A stretch of DNA of 64,000 bases, taken from NCBI GenBank assembly GCA_012064415.1, contig SSNU01000173.1:1-64000 (forward strand), given 5' to 3'. Both the position numbers and the translations under genes were made by a program. Under the pieces are notes generated by a model. The model saw only the letters and a list, made by a program, of their open reading frames with translations. It ran no database searches and was not told the origin of the DNA. Shown here piece after piece: positions 31,201-43,800 of the stretch (position 1 is its first letter; every line of letters begins with the position of its first letter). The stretch is from Gyrodactylus bullatarudis. Its lineage: Eukaryota > Platyhelminthes > Monogenea > Gyrodactylidea > Gyrodactylidae.

Positions 31201-34200
31201 GAATTTGAATTGCATTTTAAACCATTGAGACGATATTTGCATGTGTAAAAGTCTTTAATCGTAGAAATAGCTAAAATATAAAGGGTTATTTATTAAGGTA
31301 TTATTTCGTAATACAAGTGAACCGGTATAATTCATAATTGTTACATCTTTAAGGTTATTTTAGAGCTTAGGAAATTTTTTAATAATGAAAATCACCTGTG
31401 TATATCACAATTTATCATTTTGGGGTTCAATTTAAACTTTAATTCGTTCAGAAATCTGCCAAACTAACATCGTTATCAAGGTTTTAAAAATTGAAAACAT
31501 GTAGATTTATGTCCTACAGAACTGAAAGGATTAATACTCTTGAAGCTCTACTTAGTAGTAATGGGTCTTGATTTGATGTAGATAGACTTTCTACAGATAT
31601 TAGAAATCGTATAAGCAGATAACAGTTACTAACAGGTTTTCTATATTAACTTTCAACTGAATCTAGAGAAAACCAGAGAGAATGATCTGCATTTCAGACA
31701 TTCCAATCTAGTCGACTAATCTGTGGAAATACTTTCCTCTTTAGTTTTTCCATACGTTCTCCTTGCCATCAATTTTACAAGGGAAGGAATATTAAGATGA
31801 AAAAAAACCCATAGCTGAACATTTCTCGATTCTTACCATTTGTTCATATCATCCAGTGCACTAAAATCTCTCATAACTAATTCACTCAAACACTTTTCGG
31901 TAATGGAGTAGAATAAGTGTAAAAAGATTTTCCCTGCCCCAAAATTTCTCCAAGTCCAAAAAGGTGCGTCTTGCGTACCTATTTGCATGTCAGTCACATA
32001 TTCCTTCTCTATCCCTCTTTGTTTGATGATGTAAGCCCCTTATTATTAACCCTAAGAAATTAATAAAAAACAACATTTTCAAATCTAAATATCTTTGGTT
32101 AGAAGAAAGATATTTGAACATTTCAAAATGCTATCAGTACGCTCTTTAAGATGATCCAAGTTGTAGAATTTTATGTTGAATAATAAGCGAGATAGAATAT
32201 TATATGTTATAATTTTGATTTATTCGATTAATAAATTTCCCCTATCTTTGTTTAAAACAAAATTTACATAGTTATTTGATCCTAGTAACAAGTGTTCCTC
32301 CCAGAAGCTCATCCCTTTGCAGAAACAAATGATAACTGTTTGATGCTTGTAAATTTTGGAAAATATAGTACTGTATTCCATTTTCGATATAATGTTCATA
32401 TTCTATCTCGCTTATTATTCAACATAGAATTCTACAACTTGGATCATCTTAAAGAGCGTACTGATAGCATTTTGAAATGTTCAAATATCTTTCTTCTAAC
32501 CAAAGATATTTAGATTTGAAAATGTTGTTTTTATTAATTTCTTAGGGTTAATAATAAGGGGCTTACATCATCAAACAAAGAGGGATAGAGAAGGAATATG
32601 TGACTGACATGCAAATAGGTACGCAAGACGCACCTTTTTGGACTTGGAGAAATTTTGGGGCAGGGAAAATCTTTTTACACTTATTCTACTCCATTACCCA
32701 CTTTTCTATTTGATTATTTATGCTCCGTAATTGCTGTTTTCGAAAACTAAATTAAAAATTTTTCATTTTCTAATATGCATGAATACCATTTTCTCCAAAA
32801 CCGTTAACTTTTCCAAATTGATCAGGTTTTCTCAGGCTGTATTCAGAATACATTTTAAAATTTGACATCTTCAATTGTATGCATCTGAATAAAGTTTAAA
32901 GGACTAGGTTCAATAAATTATAATTTATTCCTCTTTTATAATCTCTTATCAAACGAAAGCATAAACTTGAAAATTCAAAAATTGTGTCTTACCCTAATGA
33001 AAATCAATAACCACTGTGTGACTTTTTTACAAAGTAAAAAAGAGACTTTTCTCCAATTCCAATCTATATTCTGCCTCCATGCTCTAAATGTGTTGGTTTC
33101 TCTAGTTCTCTTTTACCACTTGTATATTTACTTGTTCTCTCCATCTATTCTTCTCTAGTGAGTACTAGAGAGCACTTATAAGTGATGGTATTTATTGCTC
33201 TCTTACTTGCCTCTCCCGCTTCCAGGACATATTCAAGCTAACGAACACACTTTCTCCTGAAAAATAAATAAAAGACATTCCCATACCCCTCTATGATATT
33301 ATTATTTCCATAACCATTTCATTATCAATTATGTTTTTCCTCTTTCTATCTGTTTTTCACTGTGCTTGTGTGTGTGTTATCTGACACCGAGCCAAGAAAT
33401 GAAATGCAACGATTATTTCATTCATCACTTACTTCTTACTATATTACTCCTACTGAATTATTGCTCACAAATACAGCTGGTACAATCCCCTTTCTACCTT
33501 GTTAAACATGAATAATGACACGATTATCGTAATGTCTCTATGAATTTGCATTAGTTATGTCAAGATATGTGCGTGTGTGTGAGTATGTTATGCTGTTAAT
33601 TCTTTTCCCATCGAAAAAATGCAACAATCATGATCAATGTATTTAATTAAGAAATTTACATTATCCCTGCCACCTCCCCTTTCCACATTACAAACTTCAT
33701 TTCATTGTAATGTTATTGATTGAGTTTTGTACAATTTTCATCTTCTCGTTAATATTAATTCACTATCATGATCAACATTTATTCTCTCTCAGTCTATTCA
33801 AAACTTTTATTCCATCTAATACTGTATTTAATTTTAAATCTGATAAAGTCTTTTGAACGAAGCGGTATTTTATTTTAATATAATGAATTTATTGAAAAGA
33901 ATTATTTTACAAATTTCATTACTGAATGAATTAATGGCTCGAATTTCTAAATAATTATTTTAACTAAAGTGTCCGAAAATTTTCGAATGAAAATGTTTGC
34001 AGATTCTTAAATTTTATATCATCAATAGTATTATTAGAAAAGAAGAACTTTGAATTTAGATTATTCACAAAATTAATTTCTGTTCATTTTTTCTCAGACC
34101 AAAAAGACAAGATCGAAGAAGAACGAAAGAAAGAACGTCAACGTGAGGAGAGAATTGTGAGTAGGATACTCAGAGAGATACTCTTCATCATTCCTATAAA

Positions 34201-34601
34201 CTTGCATCTTTCCTTTTCAGTATCGTGAACGAGAACTACGCGAAGTTGCCCTTAAAAGGTCAGGCCTAAAAACTGGCTCTCAAATGGCCACATTATCGAG
34301 GGGTATCAGTTCCTCATCTTCATCGTCCACTTCATCAAAGTCGTCTTCTCCCCCACTGAAAAGGAATACATACTCTAGTCGTAAAAATTATCGAAAGCCA
34401 TCTCCAGTGTCATCCAGAAATCGGACAAGGAGACGTTCCACATCATCCTCTTCGTCATCTACCTCAAAGACTTCCTCATCTTCAGCCTCTAAGTCCTCTT
34501 CGTCTGGCCATCGTGCCCAAAAGAACAAGAACAATAATCGTCACTCTTCTAATAGAAAGTCTAGATCTAGCTATAATGGAAGAAATCCATCAAGATCTTG
34601 A
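25255..34601 (+). CDS. CLASRP: CLK4-associating serine/arginine-rich protein (CLASRP/SFRS16)
   Basis: SR-related nuclear factor that binds CLK kinases and affects alternative splicing. Thirteen exons join in frame for 720 aa: 25255-25353, 25382-25479, 25540-25864, 25934-26233, 26457-26554, 26616-26967, 28088-28212, 28260-28331, 28400-28507, 29763-29838, 30046-30115, 34098-34156, 34221-34601. Family matches: MWQELRRQERAIK at the start, IIDRFDARSHLDYFPD, NYERYRCLVHN, GYNYEDD, acidic DIDVDVDFSQLDKEKRR, the signature KIEYITTFGQSDEE, FTPQELMRKRMQMQLN, the coiled coil EEERKKERQREERI, and a Ser/Arg-rich end of ~100 residues. The first intron is 28 nt; intron 11 is about 4 kb and carries a large hairpin. 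Confidence 0.92.
27106..27400. repeat. MITE in CLASRP intron 6
   Basis: The left end TATGTCACTGTAGTTATGCT (from about 27109) and the right end (27376-27399) are reverse complements with three mismatches. The interior has repeated GTAAGTAAGC/TTACGTAA-like motifs. ~290 bp, no coding potential. Confidence 0.6.
27614..27955. repeat. Inverted repeat in CLASRP intron 6
   Basis: CTTGCTACCTGACTATATTG (27630-27649) with flanks GACTATAACG and GTCTTCTGGCTT is inverted at 27895-27950 (AAGCCAGAAGAC ... CAGGTAGCAAGCGAAC), ~48-bp arms with a few mismatches. The loop is AT-rich. The element class is unknown. Confidence 0.6.
28565..29131. repeat. Foldback repeat family A, copy in CLASRP intron 9
   Basis: The outer ends ATGAATTTGGGAATTCATGA and TCATGAATTCCCAAATTCAT are inverted complements, and inner blocks (GGATCATCATTAGACAAAGA versus TCTTTGACTAATTATGATCC) also pair. 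The inner block GTTGAAAATTTTTGTTGATT is shared with the 47.2-kb copy. ~567 bp. Confidence 0.75.
31901..32696. repeat. ~300-bp-arm hairpin in CLASRP intron 11
   Basis: The left arm 31901-32204 (TAATGGAGTAGAATAAGTGT...) is almost exactly inverted at 32397-32696, with only isolated mismatches in a base-by-base read. The loop is ~190 bp. The arms are not coding. A recently formed foldback element or a recent inverted duplication would explain the near-identity. Within the sense transcript it would fold into a long double-stranded RNA. Confidence 0.85.
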
Positions 34602-34645
34602 ATCTATTTTTTTTTTACAAATTTCACAAATCTATTCTGTAATTC

Positions 34646-34651
34646 AATAAA
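34646..34651 (+). terminator. Polyadenylation signal of CLASRP
   Basis: AATAAA, 45 nt past the stop codon. Confidence 0.5.
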
Positions 34652-34749
34652 ACCCCTTATTTGATCTGAAAAACTCTTTATTTGACTCATGTTCTATAAA
34701 CTTTAAAACCTTTTATCTGTAAGATTAACGTTTAAACTGATTTCTGCTT

Positions 34750-35330
34750 TAGCTGGATCAATGATTTTTCATCAAGAATTCGAATTTTTTAAAGATTCTT
34801 TGGAATCCTAATCAATTTGCCCACTTTTACCATTTGAAGGAACAAATTATTCTTATGAAAAATATGGTTATTTTTCAAATTTCTATTTTGAGCCAAAATC
34901 CCATTTTTTCGAACTGTGAACTTAAAGTATTTATTGAGTTGAAGTGGGAATTTTGTCAAAAGACGTTTCTCATGATGAGAATTAGACAAGAAATTTGGTT
35001 ATCACCGTCAAATTTTTGATAGTTCCACCGTTTCCAAGGAATTTTGAATTGTCGAAATTTCATTGATTTTCAGGCAGTGATAATGACCAAAAAATCGAAA
35101 TTCAACTCCCAAACGATAATCAAGTTATGCATTAGAACGGAATTAGAATAATTTATTTTCTTGTCTAATTCTACGGCTTCCCACCTTCAAATCATTTCGG
35201 TTCAAAGTTTGAAAAATGGGATTTTGGTGCCAAATTGAAACTTGAAAAATGATCAGAATTTTTTTATTCAAATATTAAAGTCAGACAAATTGATCAGAAT
35301 TCCAAAAAATCTCTAACATATTCGAATACT
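34750..35330. repeat. Foldback repeat family A, copy downstream of CLASRP
   Basis: TTGGAATCCTAATCAATTTG (34800-34819) pairs with CAAATTGATCAGAATTCCAA (35286-35305); inner blocks around AAAATCCCATTTTTTCGAAC (34893) and AAAATGGGATTTTGGTGCCA (35213) also pair. Arms are diverged, indicating an older insertion than the 28.6- or 47.2-kb copies. Confidence 0.65.
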
Positions 35331-36411
35331 CGATGAATAAATCATAGATTCCCAACTAATTTCAATATAAGATCTATGTCTACTAAAAAAATTAGGGTTA
35401 GTTCTCTTTGTGATTAGCTGATATTTAATGTGGTCGTTGGTTTCAATTGCTTGGAGTTGAATATCGGCTTGAAAATTATAAATTGGCTTCATTTCAAATA
35501 AATAGTCTTTATTCTTTTGAATAAAAATGAGCTATCTCCTTGGCAATGTGTGTTAGAAGAAAAACCTGTGCAAACTAATTTTATAGCCTCTGTAATAAAA
35601 ATTCAAGTGGTATTTCCTCACAATCAAAAGCAAATCTCCCTATTGTGTATAAAAGTGAAAAGTCTGCAATTAAGCAATTTACATTCTCAGAAGATTATCC
35701 CCAAAGTGCAGCAGGTGTTGTGTAAGAGATGTAATTCGAAAAACACACAAACCCCAAAAAGATAAGACAGGGGAAAACAATGCATTTTGGATGGGAAAGA
35801 AAACAAGATTCCACACTCTTCTTTTTGTGTAGAGGAGTGTGAAAGAATATTTCGTTAGCCCTAAAGTGAAAATACAATAATAATTCTCTTATCTTATGAC
35901 ACAAAAAAATCTGGAACATAGGAAAACAACAACAGGAGAGTTGAATGGAGAAAACCTTAATTTCACACGTTTGCTTAAACTACTACCACTAGCATCACCA
36001 TCATGTTTAATATCAAGACTGCACATTAGAATAAAAAACTATAATAATAAACCTTCATAATTGCTGTAATATTCACACACACACAGGTTTTCCTTATCGA
36101 TTATACCACAGCATTTCGCTCCGAGGAGAATATTGGGGACCTTCTTCTATCCCAACATCTGCATAAAAGATGGATAGACTGCGCCATTGTGATCAATTCA
36201 GAAATAAGTGCCCAAGGACATTACTACGAAAGTAGTGCATTTATAATAACGAGTCTTGAACTCTTCTCAAACCAGTCTGACATCTTTCGAGAATCAAGTT
36301 AGTTAAAAAATTCTCTGAATCTTATTCTATTGCGGATAGCAATTATTCTCTCAGAAATGTGAAATGTAAGCCTAATTTTTTGTTGAATTCCTTCAATAAA
36401 ATATTTTCAAA
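35331..36411. other. Intergenic, no gene seen
   Basis: AT-rich with scattered CA runs. Open stretches are low-complexity and show no splice support. Confidence 0.4.
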
Positions 36412-36720
36412 ATACAAATTATCTGATTGTGAAAACTTGACTAATCTTAAACTAGTCATGTCCCACATCAGATCAAACCTTGATTATTCCAAGTCTTTGC
36501 TCTATTCTTATCTTCATTAATAATAACTGCCAGATGATTTATGATTTGCTTTCAGACACTAGAGTTTCTGTTGATCCATTTCACTCATTTTATTGCCATT
36601 TATTTTATAAAATTTGAAAAAAAAATACAAGATCCATTTTTATTTCATTCTATTGATCAGATGAACTTACATTTATTTTGTACATATTATTTTATTTTTA
36701 TATTTAAATATATGGTTCGT
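36412..36720 (+). repeat. Second copy of the GIY-YIG element 3' tail
   Basis: Colinear similarity to 4225-4510, with shared AAGTCTTTGCT, CTTATCTTCATTAA and CAGATGATTT. No nuclease coding sequence precedes it, so it is a 5'-truncated insertion. Confidence 0.6.
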
Positions 36721-37846
36721 TCTAACAAAAAAAAGCTTGTGGGAATTTCATAATAATGAATTCTAAACAAAATACTGGATCTGATTAATCTATTATTGGC
36801 TTGTGATAATATTTGTTGTAATTTACAAGAATGTTTCTTTATAAAAACATCAAATGTGGTTGGCTCACTGAAATTGAGTCAAAAGACTATTTTTTTAAGA
36901 TTAAAAATTTTAAGAACCACTCTGAAAATAAGAGTTCTGCAGGACCCTAAGCCTGTCAGAGATCTGACTGATCTTAAATTTGTCTCATATCTGAACTGGA
37001 AAATTCCAAGTCTAAAATTTCAAAATTTCTTCTAACCTTGACAGAGATTTAGGACGCACAAGAAAATAACGAGTACTCACAGCGTAAAAGTTTTAATCTT
37101 TTAATTATTACTCTTTTAATGTAGCAAAAAAAGCATTTTTGCCAATGATCACACATGAGCATTCAAAGTACCTCTCATTTCCCTACTTAGATATATTCAT
37201 TCATTCATTATTAAGGGATTATTAGGGAAGGAATGTTTTGAGAAGAATACAGATAATCTCCTCATCTGTATTGTAGACGATAAGATGATATAATTCTCTA
37301 CAAGATGAAGAGCACAGAGAGAGCTTAATTCTTACATTACTTTATTGACTTTATTCAACACTTCTAATACTGCTTCTATATATTTTATTGCTTTGGAAGG
37401 CAATGAGAAATCGAATCGATACGACAGCTTCTCCCCCTTTAGCTTAGATCCAAAAGATTATACATTATAGACGACATTATAGCTACTATTGTAATAGTAA
37501 TAATGCTTGATAAACTAAAACTAACAAGAGCTAATCGTGAATCCATCAGTCATCTCTCTCCTACCACAAGTAACAATAAGAGTAGAATTTAAAATGATAT
37601 ATATATATTCTATGCAGCTGTACAAAGTTTTCTTTTTGTTTCAAGAACAACAAACGTGTAACTATTTTCACTGATATTATGATATTATCGAATTTGCAGT
37701 TTGTGATCTATTCAATTTGTCATTTGTATTAATAAATATATTACTATATATCATTAGAGGGGTGATATTGAATATGGTGTTGGGAAAAAAATCATATTCT
37801 ATATAGTAGTTTGCTTTTAGAAAAAAAATTAACACCTTCAGTCAAG
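36721..37846. other. 3' flank of the BCL11 homolog
   Basis: AT-rich; the part nearest 37847 is probably the 3' UTR of the minus-strand zinc-finger gene. No other gene seen. Confidence 0.4.
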
Positions 37847-40800
37847 TCACCTTTTTATGGTGTTGTTGTTATTGCTCATAATAAATTGGGCCAGCAAGTC
37901 CTGATTGATTGGAGGATCTCTGGGGGGTTTTGCAATCAACTCGGAAATATTATTCAAGAGATCCAGGTTAATACCGAGTGGGCTTGGTAGTTTTAGGGTT
38001 GGGGGAAAATTGTTATTTGAACAGTTAGTACTCGAATGATTTGGCTTATTATTGATGAGATCATTGAATCGTTTCATGAAATCGGAACCGTTGTTTTCCC
38101 CTGGCAAATTCTTGGCGGCTTGTTCGAAATTCTTTTTCAAATTCCCCACATAAAGTTTATTCCGAGAATGATTCTTCTCTGGGTCAACACTCGGATGGCC
38201 CCGGTTCTTTAGACATTTCCTCATATGCTTCTCAAGGGTTGACGGCACAATAAAGGGGGTATCACAATATTTACAAAAATGACTGGGTTTACCATCCTTC
38301 CCGTGGGTCTTCATGTGTCTGGTTAGTTTTGATGATTGAGCACAGGCATAGTTGCATAATTTACACTTGTACGGCTTCTCACCAGTATGAGAACGTCTGT
38401 GAACTGTAAGATTACTGCAGTTCTTAAAGATTTTCCCACAAAACTCGCAGGTGTCCGTTTTCCGACTCTCTCGCTTCACCGATCCACTAGAAGTGTTGTC
38501 AATCTTTGTTTTCATCTCGTCAGCCAGACAACTCAACTCCATACTCTGCTTTACGTTACCATTATTACAGAGGGAATCTGATGTTGGTGAGTTGAACAAG
38601 TTATTACTCATGGCCAGATTGGACAGTGACTGCATTGGACTATTCATATCTAGACTTGAAGGGATATTCTTATTCTGGCTTGTAGCCGACATCATTTCAT
38701 AGAACCATAATGTCAGTAGGGAGTTGTTGTCTACAAGACCACTCGTGGTAGTTAAACTGTCGGATATTTTCTCTCGTTCATCTGTACCTGGTGATATCGG
38801 CTCTTCACTGGAACAACTATCGATCATGTCACAGACACTGAGTATCGCAGAAGACTTCCTGAGGCTGTTCTTCTCATTGGAATCGTCCTTTTTCTCCTCC
38901 TCGGTCGGGGTCTCCTCACGTTGGTGATTGATTTGATTCATTGAGTTTATCAGCCATGGAAGGATATTGCTTATTGAGAATTTATCATCGGCTGCAAAAA
39001 CAGAGAGTAATAAATTTCTAGATCTGATAAGGAAAATTTTCACATTTGATAAATTAGATAATTATCTCAGTTTCCCCAAGGATATATCTTTACTACTGTA
39101 TTATTCCTTTGATGACTCAAAAAGTTTAAGCCTCTTTTGTTTTTTGTTGTTGTCAATGTGAAAAAAAGAAGAAATTTATAAACCATCTGTTGAGATTATC
39201 ACAAAATTTAGCTTCCTCTACTTATTATTATAAATTCTGTGTGTGTGTGTGTGTGTGTGGGATAAGTGGAAAAAATGTCAAATTAAAAATGAAATAGACC
39301 GCAAAATTTTGAAATATGCCCCCCTTTCTGCTTCCAGTGATAAATGTTCCTCTGATAAGAAATACTCTGACTTTTCCATATCGTACAGAAACACACACAT
39401 TAAATTGTAGTTTTTAAAATAATGCAAATTTAATTATAATTTCTCAAAAAATTGAAGATCAATAATTTATTATTTTATTTCTGTTAAAAAAAAAGATCGA
39501 TGAACTCTCTCTATCTACCACCACTTGTCTTCTACTGCTCAAATACGGATAGAGGATAGGACTTATGAATGGTTGATGGACTGCCGTGCTCATTTTTACT
39601 TCGTAGTTGAGAAGTAAGAGGAAAAGTCATTAAAACTAAACTGTTTTTTTCAATAAATAACTAAGTAATGAAGGGGAAAAATGATAGTTAACTCATATTT
39701 TCCATGGGACAGTCAAGGGAATAGATGCGGTGCTTCTCTTCTTTCCCCTTATCAAATATTCATAAGATTCCCAGTGAGCAACTTTCTCTCAGAGTTGTGT
39801 ATATCCTTGTTCTCTCTATATTGCAACAATCAGGACTTTTGTTGTTGTATCACTGTATTATGGGGATAATTATTTTTTCTCCCTTCAAATTATTCATAAC
39901 TTTTCCACCATCCGTTTTTGTAAGGCTGAGCGGAAAAAGGGAATAGAATCATTTAGTCAAACAACTGCGCAAAACCATGAGTCTACAATACAAGCCCGGT
40001 CTTGATGAATGAAAATTAATCAATGAAAATTTCACTTATTCCATTACGTATTGCTTTACGATAATACTACTACTATTATGAAAGAAGTGGGTAAATATTT
40101 GTATATTGTAAAAACAATAGTATTCCAAAATTTTCACTCTCTGTATTATTAAATAATTAAATAATAGACTTTAGAGAGTATATAGCAACTAGTATTGCCA
40201 GTTATAAAAAATATAATACTCAATTCAATATCCCACATGGTTACATAAAGTTATCCTATTGTGTCTTTTTCCCTACTTTCACATGGAAATTCTTGCTTTT
40301 CTTTATCTTGCAAAAAGGAAAGAATGCGTTAAATGCAAGTCTACATAGAAATTCTATGAATTATTTTTGTATGCTTGTGTGTGTATTTCTTTTGTTTAAA
40401 ATGTACATTTATCATTGTCGTGTAACATATTATCGTGGGTGGTTAATGTATTATAAAAGGAGGATCTTCTTCTTCATTACTACTACTACTCAGTTGTATA
40501 TTGTAAGGCATACATTAAAGTGAAATAAGAAATGTACATTACAAAATACAGAGTACGCAATAAATATTATCCGTCCTCTCTTCCATAGAATGATAATATA
40601 GATTTGTCCCCAAAATAAAAACATATCTGAGAGAGAGAGAAGGGAATATGCATTGCATATCAATCATAAATGTATCTGATTATCTACAGAAATTCTACAT
40701 TGAGTCGATTTTATTGTTATCAAAAATTTCAATTGATTGACGCTTAAAATATCGATATGGAGTTATCTCTTGTCAAATGGAACCAACAGTCTTTTTGTAG

Positions 40801-40892
40801 AAAAAATACACACTCACCTTGACTTCTATTGGCCAATACTGGGGATGATTTTGTGCCTTCATGGTTGTTTGTAGTTATCAAATTCATGAAAT
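37847..40892 (-). CDS. BCL11-family zinc-finger transcription factor, 3' exons (partial)
   Basis: BCL11 proteins are C2H2 transcriptional repressors with roles in neural and blood-cell fate. The last exon (38991-37847) encodes three fingers matching the C-terminal BCL11 triplet: [20 protein letters not shown], then [21 protein letters not shown], then a third finger C-x-x-C ending LEKHMRKC where His is replaced by Cys in the final zinc ligand. A preceding 75-nt exon at 40892-40818 ([16 protein letters not shown]...) joins in phase 1 across a ~1.8-kb intron. Flanking regions are Asn/Ser-rich. The N-terminal exons, including the CCHC finger, were not found and should lie at higher coordinates. 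The C-terminus after the fingers is ~110 aa, unlike the short vertebrate tail. Confidence 0.85.
39238..39259. repeat. (TG)n microsatellite
   Basis: About ten GT units in the BCL11 intron. Confidence 0.8.
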
Positions 40893-43800
40893 CTAAATAT
40901 ACATAGAGAACAATTTATTAGAGTGTTTCGTTGTTACATTCTTGAAAAAAAACATGTAATAAAGGAAGTGATTGTATTTATCTTGGAAAATTATCACGAA
41001 AAAGAATTTCACATTTAGACCAGGAAAAAAACAATTAGTCTCCTTTTTCAATCATTTTTTGTTATGTTTTGTTTCTGATTTCGATAGAATAGAGGGTGAA
41101 AGACATAACTGAAATTATGTAAAAAGGCCATTATCTTTTTTGTGACCTGTTCCAAAGATTTCTTCCGTCTAAAGAACATTTAAAAACATCTCCTGTTGAA
41201 TAGATAAATAAACGTGTGGTGGTGGTGGTAAATGAGCAATGACAAGGAAATAAAAGAAGTTCTCTACCCTTTCAAGACACGATGAACTCATAAATTCATT
41301 CTAGCGTAAATTTCGATAAATGTACAACCCCCAGTGTGTGTTATCGATAAAAAAATATATCGGAGAGTCAAACATGTTAACTCAATCACAGGGAATAATG
41401 GGATAATTTCAAAAATATATATTTACACCGTCAAATCCTTCGGAAATGCCAAGAGCATTGAAACAAAACAATAAAGGGTAAATGACTCAGATGTACACCA
41501 GGTAGCAGTGAAGAGATGACGGTGTTTCTTAATATTGAATACCGAAAATGATGGAAATTACAATTTTCCAACAAAAAATGAATATTAAATCCTCATCTCT
41601 CTGCCTAATCAAGTTCATCACGAAAGGAACATTTTGAAAAATAGGACTGCTGAACATTCCAGTGGATTTCGTGCAATGAACACGAGATTTTGGGGATGGG
41701 GCAAATTAAAAAAAGTTTAATATTCTTTCGACTTTGTTTAAATCAATACGAATACTGATAAGAAGAGTCAAGAATATTTATCCCCTATGACAGATTATTG
41801 ATGAAAATCAATTCTATCATCTCATTGAGCTGAAGTAGTAGTAACAGCATAGTTTGAGGCACAATATGCTACCCCTTTTCTCTTAAATACACTTACTGTC
41901 TTCTTTTATCCTTATGAAAAAAAATGAAAAGAGTTTTTTTTGTCTTAGAAAATATTTAAACGTCGAATATTAATTGACCCCTCTATTTTTACGAAAAAAT
42001 CTGTCTTGTTTATTTTCCATTTATTTTTCAGTCCTATTCACTCTATTAAATCACTTGTTCCTTTGAACTTTCCATTGAGATGGAGGGGGGATCTTTTGAT
42101 CATTAGTTGAATCTGAGCCTATGTGATTTTTACAAAAATATTAAAAAGTTTTTCATCGACAATAGTTGAAAGAACAGAAAACCGCTCTTCATCTTAGTAG
42201 TATGTTCACCCGAATAAACAAGTACTCTAAGCATGGAAAGATGTATAAGAAAATGCCTTTACAACCTTCTTTCCTCATAGAATCTAGTGTAAAGATTTAA
42301 AGTATTTACGAATTTCTCTGAGTCTGATTAGTACTGTAGACAATTCGGGTTATTTGATTTAGCCCATTTAAAATATAACAGCTTCTTCTTTCTTCAATAA
42401 TCACAATCGTAGAAAGTACCTAATCAATGTCAAATTAAACCCTAAATTCTGGAACTTCATCAAGAATATTTTTTTCAATGTCAAAAACTCATTTGAAAGG
42501 TCAGGTTTTACAAACTCTCTTCAGACACTACTCAGACTTGCCGACCTCAAAGAATCCAAAGCATCAAATGAACAGAATAAATGTTAACTGGCGAAATATA
42601 ACGAATATTACCAATAATTAGAGCTACCGTAATGCTATAAAGGAATATATATCTTTGATAGGAAAGGACAAGCATACAAGTTTTTATTAATTTATTTTGA
42701 ACGACACCGCCGATCAAGCCAAAAATTTTTCTCTAGAACCATTTTTTCATTCCCTGGTCACTAGTGAGTTTAGAGAGTAACAAAAATTATTATTGTATAA
42801 GATGGGATCTCTTGGTGTAGTGAATGAGTTATAAAAAACCAATTTATCTCTATTGGACATCTCTGACATGAGACCCTTCTGTTATCCACCTGTAGACGAA
42901 TCATATAAACATTTCCGTTTTAAATGCAATAACAATTTGTTTTTAGGAATCATTTGACCAAAAGATTGCTTTCAAAGATATTGTACAGTATCACTAGCAG
43001 TAATGTAGTGGTAAAATTGCATAATGTTATTTTTACTCTGGAATAATGAAAGATGAAAAATAGAGATAGAGGAATGATTGTTCGGGGTTCATCATCCATC
43101 ATATTTCGGTCTTTCCACTCCTAAACTTTTATACACAATGTTTTTTTCTACCTCTTGACATAGACAAATAAAAAAACTCAAATATCCAATGACGTTTATA
43201 TACTCTTAATATTGTTGGATAGGTTGTCTACAGGTGGCATGGATCTTTTTCATTACGTCAGCACCACATATATCCTCTCGACCGTAAAATTGGTTATTAT
43301 TGTATTGATAGATCATCTATTACTGATAGCATTTTATTTTCTTTCCCTTGGTGGAATAAATCGCCAATGGCAATGTTACTTTCCTCTGACGGATTATCCA
43401 ATTTACATTACACTCAATGCAATAATAAATCAACATTTTCATTGTAGCCTCAGAAAAGAAATGGCAAAGAGAATTCCACGTTTATTTTCTCTAGAGTTAT
43501 GTACACATATTGAGTAGGAAAAATAAACAGGAAATTACCCTCTCTACAGAGTATTGTTCTAAAGGCGATACTAATCGAAAGAAATTGGAGAGTTTGACAC
43601 GTGTATGTCTCCAATAGGCACATATCAGCTCTCAAACTCTACTTATTAGTTACCCACCCTTTTTTATTGTTTTTTATAGTTCTTGGAAATTCATTAATTT
43701 CGGCATCGTGTACAATGGAATAACTCCAATTTCCCTAGCGGAGTATACCATAAGGGAGGAGAGAAAGCTAGCCAGGATTTCTATGTGAGAGGATCGATCA

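Noticed and set aside
35517..35765. 82-codon open frame (plus strand)
   Set aside because: Composition is random-like, no splice sites or family features, and it sits in AT-rich intergenic sequence.
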